From: Desulfobacterales bacterium
Lineage (GTDB): Bacteria > Desulfobacterota > Desulfobacteria > Desulfobacterales > UBA5852
DNA length: 16,356 nucleotides
Assembly (NCBI GenBank): GCA_030066455.1
Contig: JASJBQ010000099.1
Span: 1 to 16,356 of the forward strand
Direction of reading: 5' to 3'
Below are positions 7,024-13,131 of the stretch, one piece after another (position 1 is the first letter of the stretch; every line of letters begins with the position of its first letter). The notes under the pieces were generated by a model. It made no database searches. It was not told the DNA's origin and saw only the letters and a program-made list of their open reading frames with translations. Both the position numbers and the translations under genes were made by a program.

Positions 7024-7450
7024 TTCAGCGCGGTGCGTCCTCACGTGCTTCATTTTAGATCTGAACCGGCTGCCGCCTGGACGCAGCCTGGACCGTTGTG
7101 CAAGCCTCGATCCCGTCGCGAGGCGGGGTCTGATTCCGCAGCGATCATTGCGGCCTGAATTCGCCGATGCCCAGCCTAAGGGGATCGAATCCAACGGTCC
7201 CCGGTCGCTCTTCTTACTGGCGATCCGAAACAGTTGGCGACGTGCGTGCCGATTCACCCCTGAAACGGCGCGTTAGGCTGGTTATGACGACGCTGGATTC
7301 GATCGGGTCGATATCGAACGCTCGTCCGGTGGAGACCGCCCGTCCCCGATCCGTTCGCGTTGACGCCCAATCGGTGCACCCTTAGCTTGAGCACCAGTAG
7401 AAACCATACGGTTTTTCACAGCGACCACAGCAATCACGCGAGGTGCACTC
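7024..7450. other. Intergenic region before the short-chain dehydrogenase
   Basis: About 430 bases with no protein gene I can support. Visible structure: a 6-bp hairpin GCCTCG/CGAGGC (7104-7124) without a T-run, so not a terminator; an inverted repeat TTCGAT/ATCGAA (7298-7318) that could be an operator; and TGGC...TGC at 7235-7249 with the GG-N10-GC spacing of a sigma54 promoter but a poor match elsewhere. The right end carries GAGGTG (7440-7445), the ribosome-binding site of the next gene. Confidence 0.4.
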
Positions 7451-8194
7451 ATGATCAAACCACTCAAGGGGCAGAATATTCTCGTCACCGGCGGTTCCCG
7501 CGGCATCGGCGCGGCCATTGTCCGCCGTGTGGCCTACGACGGCGCCAGTGTCGGTTTCACCTACGGCCGTTCAGCCGCTGATGCCCGCGACCTGGAGCAG
7601 GCGCTGACCGCCGAGGGGGTGAAGGCCAGGGCCTACCCGGCCGATGCGGGCAAGCCTGCGGATATGGCGGTGCTGATCGACCGTTTTGTCGAGGATTTCT
7701 CGCGTCTCGATGTCCTGGTGAACAATGCGGGGGTTTTCAGCAGCGGCGGCATCGGCGAGATCGATCCCGACGAATATGCGCGTGTCATGCAGATCAACGT
7801 CGCGGCGGTGTTCACGCTGACGAACGCTGCCGTGCGGGTGATGCAACCGGGCAGCCGCATCATCAACATCAGCAGCGTGCTCGGGGAGCGGGCCGCGGTG
7901 GCGGGTCTGAGCGTCTATAACGCTTCCAAGTTCGCGCTGACCGGTTTCAGCCGCAGTTGGGCCAAGGATCTGGGGGCGCAGGACATCCGGGTCAATGCCG
8001 TTCAGCCGGGCCCGATCAACACGGAAATGAACCCGGAGGACGGCGAGAACGCCGACGCGATGCGCCAGCAGACCGCATTGAATCGCTATGGGCAGCCGCA
8101 CGAAGTGGCCGGTGCCGTGGCCTTTCTGGCCGGGCCGGATGCAACCTACATTACGGGGGCTACGCTCAATGTGGACGGCGGCTGGAATGCCTGA
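7451..8194 (+). CDS. Short-chain dehydrogenase/reductase, FabG-like
   Basis: Classical SDR of 247 aa, NADP(H)- or NAD(H)-dependent. The cofactor motif TGGSRGIG spans residues 13-20, NNAG 91-94, the structural Asn is N116, the catalytic Ser is in NISS (139-142), and YNASK gives Y156 and K160. The C-terminus AFLAGPDATYITGATLNVDGGW is the standard FabG-type ending. A basic residue at 40 (TYGRS) after beta2 favours NADPH. GAGGTG five bases upstream supports the ATG. It is not beside fatty-acid genes, so a role as the housekeeping 3-oxoacyl-ACP reductase is unlikely; the substrate is unknown. Its last 29 bases overlap the end of the convergent deacetylase gene. Confidence 0.94.
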   Translation: MIKPLKGQNILVTGGSRGIGAAIVRRVAYDGASVGFTYGRSAADARDLEQALTAEGVKARAYPADAGKPADMAVLIDRFVEDFSRLDVLVNNAGVFSSGGIGEIDPDEYARVMQINVAAVFTLTNAAVRVMQPGSRIINISSVLGERAAVAGLSVYNASKFALTGFSRSWAKDLGAQDIRVNAVQPGPINTEMNPEDGENADAMRQQTALNRYGQPHEVAGAVAFLAGPDATYITGATLNVDGGWNA

Positions 8195-9128
8195 CGGTGT
8201 TTGCTTGTCCTGATCGGCCACTGTGCCAGGACGCGGCGGCAGCCACGGCCAGGCGAACGGTTTCGAAATGGATGGCCACCGTATCGGCGATGTCATGTCC
8301 ATAGCCGCCGCCCATGACGATCGCCAGCGGCAGGCCTTCCCGGCGGCAGGTGTTCAATACCAGGCGGTCGCGCCGGGCCAGGCCCGCGCGGCTCAGTGCG
8401 AGGCGCCCGAAGCGGTCGTTGCGGTGGGGGTCGGCGCCGGCCAGAAAGACGGCCAGATCAAATGGACCGGCTGCCAGCGCCCGCGCCAACCCGTCGGCAA
8501 ATTTCTCCAGATAGGCGCGATCGGTGGTGTATTCGTCCAGGGCGATATCCAGATTGCCGGGAACTTTGTGGAAGGGAAAGGTTTTACGTCCGTGAATGGA
8601 AAAGGTGAAGACGTTGGCATCATCGCTGAAAATTGCCGCCGTGCCGTTGCCCTGGTGGGCATCGCCGTCGATGACCACCGCCGATTGAATTGCGCCCCGG
8701 CTCTGGAGTGCGCGCAGGCCGATGGCCACGTCGTTGAGGATACAGTAGCCTTGGCCATGATCCGGAAAGGCGTGATGGGTGCCGCCGCCGAGATTGATGC
8801 CGATCCCCTCCGCCAATGCGGCGCGGACGGCGGCCAGGGTGGCGCCGGCCGAATGGCGGGTGCGTTCGACGAGCCGGGACGACCAGGGGAAACCGATGCG
8901 CCGCAATTCGTTGGGGGACAGGCGCCCCCCCTGCAGGCGTTCCAGGTATTCCGCTGCGTGCACCCGCAGGATGTCTTCGTCTGAGGCGGCTGTTGCGGGC
9001 TGCAGGTCTTCGCGGCGCAGCATCCGCGAGGACGACACGCGTTCGCGCAGAAGACGGTATTTTTCCATCGGGAACGGATGCCCCGCAGGAAGTGTCAGCC
9101 GAATGTCGTCGCTGTGGAAGACCTTCAC
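8166..9128 (-). CDS. Histone deacetylase / acetylpolyamine amidohydrolase family protein
   Basis: Zinc amidohydrolase of the arginase-deacetylase fold, 320 aa, removing acetyl or acyl groups from an amine. Zinc ligands D146 and H148 are in IDGDAHQGNGT and D233 in AGADPHRND. The paired catalytic histidines H118-H119 are in GGGTHHAF, and the transition-state Tyr is Y276 in VMGGGYG, so all catalytic residues are present. The start is GTG at 9128: an in-frame TGA lies two codons upstream, and the N-terminus HPFPMEKYRLLRERV is conserved in this branch. No Shine-Dalgarno is visible, and the upstream stop codon is only 10 bases away, suggesting translational coupling. The natural substrate of bacterial members is often unknown; acetylpolyamine is one option. 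It is the last gene of a three-gene minus-strand unit. Confidence 0.94.
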   Translation of the reverse strand: MKVFHSDDIRLTLPAGHPFPMEKYRLLRERVSSSRMLRREDLQPATAASDEDILRVHAAEYLERLQGGRLSPNELRRIGFPWSSRLVERTRHSAGATLAAVRAALAEGIGINLGGGTHHAFPDHGQGYCILNDVAIGLRALQSRGAIQSAVVIDGDAHQGNGTAAIFSDDANVFTFSIHGRKTFPFHKVPGNLDIALDEYTTDRAYLEKFADGLARALAAGPFDLAVFLAGADPHRNDRFGRLALSRAGLARRDRLVLNTCRREGLPLAIVMGGGYGHDIADTVAIHFETVRLAVAAAASWHSGRSGQANTVRHSSRRPH

Positions 9129-9138
9129 GATTCAGGGG

Positions 9139-9350
9139 TCACCGGTTGGTGAGCCGTAGAAGGGTCGTCAGGTTCTTGAACTTGACCGTCCGGAATTCGC
9201 CGTCGTTCATCATGCTCAGCATCAAGCGTTCCCTGTGGAGCCGGATCAGCGCCTGGGCGATGCTGCCGGCGACATCGCCGTCCACGGCCCGGTGGTTGCC
9301 TTTGGCGCGGATATTGGCGGGCGGGGTGGCGTAGGACTGATGCCGGGCAT
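9139..9350 (-). pseudogene. Small gene with a likely one-base deletion near its start
   Basis: Between the 84-aa gene and the deacetylase, the minus strand encodes a protein-like tail: NIRAKGNHRAVDGDVAGSIA, then a basic helix and MNDGEFRTVKFKNLTTLLRL, ending TNR-stop at 9139. This frame has no ATG; it is open only from about 9398, where it overlaps the preceding gene. An ATG at 9350, directly after that gene's TAG, is in another frame and gives about ten plausible residues (MPGISPTPP). One added base in the C-rich run near 9320 would join the two into a 70-aa protein. The alternatives are a real frameshift, a sequencing error, or initiation at an internal GTG (9285) giving 48 aa. Its family is not recognised; the fold looks helical and basic. 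It ends 10 bases before the deacetylase start. Confidence 0.55.
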
Positions 9351-9605
9351 CTAATCGGCGGCTTTGGTCTTGGCCTGTTCGAGCTCCTCCACCATCTGCT
9401 TCATCTTAAACTCCCGGGCTTCGATCTTGACCATCATCATGCCGAAGGATTCGGCCAGATCAGCCAGCAGACTGGGATAGCGCTCGCGCTTGGCCAGCTC
9501 GAAAAGGCGCTCGGCGTCCTGTTGTTCATAATCACCCGAAGCGATCTTCTTGCAGGCCTGGTTGAGCATGTCGAAAAGCTCGAGGTAATAGCTCGCAAAA
9601 TCCAT
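9351..9605 (-). CDS. Small helical protein of unknown function
   Basis: 84 aa, strongly helical and rich in Glu, Lys, Ala and Leu: MDFASYYLELFDMLNQACKK at the start, then LFELAKRERYPSLLADLAES and a C-terminal amphipathic coil (KIEAREFKMKQMVEELEQAK). There is no signal peptide or membrane segment. The start is firm: ATG at 9605 preceded by GGAGGGAGG. It is the first gene of the minus-strand unit leading to the deacetylase, and its TAG is immediately followed by the ATG of the next small gene. I do not recognise a family; the coiled C-terminus suggests a dimer or a binding partner of another protein. Confidence 0.8.
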   Translation of the reverse strand: MDFASYYLELFDMLNQACKKIASGDYEQQDAERLFELAKRERYPSLLADLAESFGMMMVKIEAREFKMKQMVEELEQAKTKAAD

Positions 9606-9668
9606 GGTCCTCCCTCCAGTTGCCGTATGGGCCGGGTCACGACGGATGCCGCACCGGATTACCTTTGA

Positions 9669-9696
9669 TCTATAAGACGTTTTCAGCCGTTTTCAA
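9669..9696 (-). promoter_or_regulatory. Probable promoter of the deacetylase operon
   Basis: On the minus strand TTGAAA (9696-9691) and TATAGA (9674-9669) lie 16 bases apart, about 60 bases before the start of the 84-aa gene. The -35 matches consensus at five of six positions and the -10 at four. Confidence 0.45.
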
Positions 9697-9999
9697 ATCG
9701 GCGTCTCGGCGCCAAACGATCAGGCACGCTGTCCGGCGCCGTTTGCAAGGCCCGCCTCCCCACAGGACGGACATGAATTTTTTGTTTACAGAGATGACGC
9801 CCGAATGGGTTTAGCTCCGGGGGCAATGTGCCCTTTTGTGTCTTTCCCGATTATGATATTGAGAATATTCCATCCATCTCCAGAACCTTATCCGTGATTT
9901 TCCCGCCGCGGAATTCAGGCCCCTTTCCCGCCGAAGGTGTCAGGGTTTGATCGTGCGGTCCACCGCGGTTCAGCCGCCCACTCTAAACCGAGGAGCCGC
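9697..9999. other. Divergent control region before the gamma-glutamyl ligase operon
   Basis: No protein gene. GGCGCC occurs at 9708-9713 and 9735-9740. An AT-rich patch at 9850-9875 (TTATGATATTGAGAATATT) is a likely promoter area for the plus-strand operon, but no well-spaced -35 is seen. A tight hairpin GGGCA-ATG-TGCCC (9821-9833) is followed by four T; lying upstream of a gene start, it could at most attenuate. GAGGAG at 9990-9995 is the ribosome-binding site for the ligase. Confidence 0.4.
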
Positions 10000-11370
10000 A
10001 TGATGGAACTCAAGGATGTCAAGACAGCCGAGGATGCCCACGCCCTGATCGGCGCCCGCCGTCCGGCCTACGTCAAGGTCGGGGTTTTCGACGCCGACGG
10101 CGTCATGCGGGGCAAGTACATGTCACGGAATAAATTTCTCTCCGCCCTCGAGAAGGGCTTTGGTTTTTGCGACGTGGTCCTGGGATGGGACTGCCAGGAC
10201 CAGCTTTACGACAACGTCACCTACACCGGCTGGCACACCGGCTATCCGGACGCGCCCGTGCGTATCCTGCCGGAGAGTGTGCGCGAGCTGCCCTTCGAGG
10301 AGAACACGCTCTTTTTCCTGGGGGAGTTCGCCGAAGCGGCCGAAGCGTTCTGCCCCCGCGGCGTGCTTCGGCGGGTGCTCGAACGGGCCCGGCAGATGGG
10401 TTTCGATCCGCTGGCGGGTTTTGAATACGAATTTTTCCTCTTCGAGGAGGACGCCCATTCAGTCCGCACCAAGCGCTACCGCGACCTCAAGCCCATGGCC
10501 CCCGGCTTTTTCGGCTACTCGGTTCTGCGCAATTCGGTTCACAGCGAGTTCTACCGCGAACTGCTCCATACCTGCGCGACGATGGACTTCGCCCTCGAGG
10601 GGCTGCACGAGGAAACCGGCCCGGGCGTCCTGGAGGCGGCCATCGAGGCCGACCACGGCCTGGCGGCGGCCGACAAGGCCGCGCTTTTCAAGACCTTCAC
10701 CAAGATCGTGGCCCAGCGCTGCGGATTTCTGGCGACGTTCATGGCCAAGTGGTCGCCGGACTGGCCCGGCCAAAGCGGGCACATCCACATGTCGCTCAAG
10801 GACGCCGAGGGGCGGGCCGTGTTTCACGACCCGGATGCCCCTCACGGCATGAGTGACAGCATGCGTCATTTCGTTGCCGGGCAGCAGCGGCTGATGCCCG
10901 AACTGCTGGCCATGATTGCCCCCACCGTGAATAGCTTCACGCGTCTCATTCCCGGATTCTGGGCGCCCACCGAGGCCAGTTGGGGGCTCGACAACCGCAC
11001 CTGCGCCCTGCGCGCGATTCCCGGCAGCCCCAAATCCCAACGGGTGGAATTCCGCATCGCGGCGGCCGACGCCAACCCCTACGTGGTCCTGGCCGCCGCC
11101 CTGGCTTCCGGTCTGTGGGGCATCGCCAACAAGACCGCGCCCATGGACCCCGTGCAGGGCAATGCCTACGACCAGCAGTTTCCCGAGGAACTACAGTTCC
11201 CGCGCACCCTGTGGTGCGCCGCCCAGCGGCTCAAGGCCTCCGCTACGGCCCGCGACTGGTTCGGCGATGCCTTTGTGGATCATTTCGCAGCCAGCCGCGA
11301 ATGGGAGGAGCGCGAATTTCGCAAGCACATCACCGACTGGGAATTGGAGCGCTATTTTGAAATCATCTGA
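10000..11370 (+). CDS. Glutamine-synthetase-family gamma-glutamyl-amide ligase
   Basis: ATP-dependent ligase of the glutamine synthetase superfamily, 456 aa. GAGGAG precedes two adjacent ATGs (10000 and 10003); the second has the better spacing (7 bases), a one-residue difference. Recognisable parts: the N-terminal strand with FDADGVMRGKYMS (Asp of the ammonium/amine site, about D31-D33), FEYEFFLF (E142, E144), HEETGPGVLEAAIE (E204, E205, E212), GQSGHIHMS (H261), DNRTCALRAI and RVEFRIAAADANPY (E350, R352). All metal and nucleotide ligands appear present. The sequence resembles PuuA/GlnA4-type gamma-glutamylpolyamine or ethanolamide synthetases more than housekeeping GlnA. Being followed by alcohol and aldehyde oxidoreductases and a PuuD-like fragment supports an amine substrate. 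The specificity is inferred, not shown. Confidence 0.9.
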   Translation: MMELKDVKTAEDAHALIGARRPAYVKVGVFDADGVMRGKYMSRNKFLSALEKGFGFCDVVLGWDCQDQLYDNVTYTGWHTGYPDAPVRILPESVRELPFEENTLFFLGEFAEAAEAFCPRGVLRRVLERARQMGFDPLAGFEYEFFLFEEDAHSVRTKRYRDLKPMAPGFFGYSVLRNSVHSEFYRELLHTCATMDFALEGLHEETGPGVLEAAIEADHGLAAADKAALFKTFTKIVAQRCGFLATFMAKWSPDWPGQSGHIHMSLKDAEGRAVFHDPDAPHGMSDSMRHFVAGQQRLMPELLAMIAPTVNSFTRLIPGFWAPTEASWGLDNRTCALRAIPGSPKSQRVEFRIAAADANPYVVLAAALASGLWGIANKTAPMDPVQGNAYDQQFPEELQFPRTLWCAAQRLKASATARDWFGDAFVDHFAASREWEEREFRKHITDWELERYFEII

Positions 11371-11380
11371 GGCCAGGAAC

Positions 11381-11498
11381 GAAATGGTCTTTTTTGCCCT
11401 GAGCGGCGTTCTCCGCGGGTTTTCGGCTGCGGCGTACAGGGGTACGCCTCGCCGTAAACCCTTGTGCGGCCTTGCTCAGAGCAAAAAATCCTCATTTC
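11381..11498. repeat. 118-bp imperfect inverted repeat (long hairpin)
   Basis: Nearly the whole gap between the ligase and the alcohol dehydrogenase folds back on itself. From outside in: GAAATG (11381-11386)/CATTTC (11493-11498); TTTTTTGC (11390-11397)/GCAAAAAA (11481-11488); CTGAGC (11399-11404)/GCTCAG (11474-11479); CCGC (11413-11416)/GCGG (11466-11469); GGGTTT (11417-11422)/AAACCC (11456-11461); CGGC/GCCG (11424-11427, 11451-11454); GGCGTAC (11431-11437)/GTACGCC (11442-11448) around an AGGG loop. No clear target-site duplication flanks it. It could be a dispersed palindromic or MITE-like element, or an RNA processing hairpin within the operon. T-runs are inside the stem, so it is not a classical terminator. 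Confidence 0.85.
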
Positions 11499-11567
11499 TT
11501 AGTGCCTGATCTGCGCTGTAAAGGTTTGGCACACACAAGCTTTTAAACGGCTGTGAGGATAATGGCG

Positions 11568-12743
11568 ATGACAATCGAGATGGAACTGGCAGGGAACTGG
11601 AACTACCCCACGGCCATCCGCTTCGGCGCCGGGCGGATCCGCGAACTGCCGGACGCCTGCCGCGAGATGGGCATGACCCGACCGCTGCTGGTGACGGACC
11701 CGGGCCTGGCCGCCCTGCCCATGATCGCGGATGCGGTTGCCGGCTGCCGGGGGGCGGGACTGGGGTGCGAACTCTTTGCCGACATCCAGGGCAACCCGGT
11801 GGCGGCCAACGTCGATGCCGGCGTAGCCGCCTTCCGCGCCGGCGGTCACGACGGCGTGATCGCCTTCGGCGGCGGCAGCGCGCTGGACGTGGGCAAGGCC
11901 GTGGCCCTGATGGTGGGCCAGACGCGTCCCATCTGGGATTTCGAGGATCGCGAAGACTGGTACACCCGGGTCGACGTGGACGGCATGGCCGCCGTGGTGG
12001 CCGTGCCCACCACGGCCGGCACGGGCTCCGAAGTCGGCCGGGCTTCGGTGATCACCGACACGCGCGATCATACCAAGAAGATCATTTTTCACCCCCGCAT
12101 GCTGCCCGGGCGGGTCATTGCCGACCCCGAACTGACGCTGGGGCTGCCCCCCGACATCACGGCTGCCGTGGGCATGGACGCCCTCGCCCACAACCTGGAA
12201 GCCTTCTGCAGCCCGTTTTACCACCCCATCGCCCAGGGCGTGGCCTTGGAGGGCATGCGTCTGATACGGAAATGGCTGCCCGCGGCCTGCCGCCGGGGGG
12301 ATGACGTCACCGCCCGGGCCCACATGCTGGTCGCCTCCACCATGGGGGCCGCGGCCTTCCAGAAAGGTCTCGGCGCCATGCACGCCATGAGCCATCCCTG
12401 CGGCGCCGTGCTCGACACGCACCACGGGCTGACCAACGCTGTGGTCATGCCCTACGTGTTGGTTTTCAACCGGCCCGCCATCGAGGAGAAGATGACGGCG
12501 CTGGCCCGGTATCTCGGCCTGCCCGCGCCGTCCTTCGGGTCCGTTCTCGACTGGGTCCTGGACCTGCGGGAGGCGATCGGCATCCCGGCCGACCTGGCCG
12601 CCCTGGGCGTTGCCGAGGATCAGATCGGACAACTGGCGGCAATGGCCGTGGCAGACCCTTCGGTGGGCGGCAACCCGATACCGCTCACCAGGGCCAACCT
12701 GACGACGCTTTTTATGAATGCCGTTCGGGGCCGGATCGAATGA
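11568..12743 (+). CDS. Iron-containing alcohol dehydrogenase (group III)
   Basis: NAD(P)-dependent alcohol dehydrogenase of the FucO/AdhB type, 391 aa. Cofactor motif GGGSALDVGKA at residues 101-111, PTTAGTGSE at 147-155. Iron ligands D204 and H208 (GMDALAHN), H272 (MHAMSHPCG) and H286 (DTHHG) are all present. Of the ATGs at 11562, 11568 and 11580, I prefer 11568, nine bases after GAGG; two residues more is possible. It interconverts an alcohol and an aldehyde. In this operon the ligase product would be the alcohol and the downstream AOR would take the aldehyde, though that is inferred. The TGA overlaps the next ATG by four bases (ATGA), which implies translational coupling. Confidence 0.95.
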   Translation: MTIEMELAGNWNYPTAIRFGAGRIRELPDACREMGMTRPLLVTDPGLAALPMIADAVAGCRGAGLGCELFADIQGNPVAANVDAGVAAFRAGGHDGVIAFGGGSALDVGKAVALMVGQTRPIWDFEDREDWYTRVDVDGMAAVVAVPTTAGTGSEVGRASVITDTRDHTKKIIFHPRMLPGRVIADPELTLGLPPDITAAVGMDALAHNLEAFCSPFYHPIAQGVALEGMRLIRKWLPAACRRGDDVTARAHMLVASTMGAAAFQKGLGAMHAMSHPCGAVLDTHHGLTNAVVMPYVLVFNRPAIEEKMTALARYLGLPAPSFGSVLDWVLDLREAIGIPADLAALGVAEDQIGQLAAMAVADPSVGGNPIPLTRANLTTLFMNAVRGRIE

Positions 12744-13096
12744 CGGCGGGCAAGGACTCAGGAAACCATTCCCGCCGCCCGCTCATTGGTTTGAGCACCC
12801 ACGGCATCGCCCACGCCGAGGGGTTCAGCATCCCGGCCGAATACGTCCAGGCCGTGCTGCGGGCCGGCGGTCTGCCCCTGCTGCTGCCCGCCGCGCCGGT
12901 GGATCCGGTGGCGTCCTGGATTGAAACGATCAAGGGCCTGGTCTTGATCGGCGGCGGCGACATCGAACCGGCCCGCTACGGGTGCGATGTCCACGACACC
13001 ATCTACAAACTCGATACTGACCGCGACACCTGTGATTTTGCGCTGGCCCGGCAGGGGCTGTTCGACCGGCTGGTAACCGTGGCCGGCGGGGGTTGA
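12740..13096 (+). pseudogene. Truncated C26 gamma-glutamyl hydrolase (PuuD-like), catalytic half missing
   Basis: 118 aa, against about 230-260 for the family. The first ~105 residues read as a normal gamma-glutamyl-GABA hydrolase / class I amidotransferase N-terminus: PLIGLSTHGIAHAEGFSIP, YVQAVLRAGGLPLLLP, then IKGLVLIGGGDIEPARYG and LDTDRDTCDFALARQGLF. Intact members then continue through a PVLGICRG-type strand with the catalytic Cys and a C-terminal His-Glu pair. Here the frame ends LVTVAGGG-stop, and only 35 bases precede the next gene, so the nucleophile and the rest are deleted, not frameshifted. Its ATG overlaps the dehydrogenase stop, so it is still translated in principle. It is probably a remnant of the pathway's final hydrolase; a non-catalytic role is possible. 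Confidence 0.75.
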
Positions 13097-13131
13097 GGCG
13101 GAACATCGATCAGCAGATCGGGAGATCAAAC

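Noticed and set aside
7104..7124. GCCTCG/CGAGGC hairpin as terminator of the 97-aa gene
   Set aside because: No T-run follows the stem on either strand.
8223..8984. 253-codon plus-strand open frame opposite the deacetylase
   Set aside because: No recognisable domain; the opposite strand carries every catalytic residue of the deacetylase family.
9821..9837. Hairpin plus TTTT as a terminator
   Set aside because: Five-base stem, three-base loop and only four T, in a region between two divergent gene starts where no transcript end is expected.
10160..10852. 230-codon plus-strand open frame within the ligase gene
   Set aside because: Ser/Arg/Pro-rich shifted reading of the ligase, with no start signal.
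11528..11540. Sigma54-like TGGCAC...GC upstream of the alcohol dehydrogenase
   Set aside because: The GG and GC elements are 9 bases apart instead of 10, and the rest of the consensus is absent.
11499..12632. 377-codon minus-strand open frame opposite the iron alcohol dehydrogenase
   Set aside because: Low-complexity Gly/His/Arg-rich translation, no motif, and it lies exactly over a gene with all iron ligands intact.
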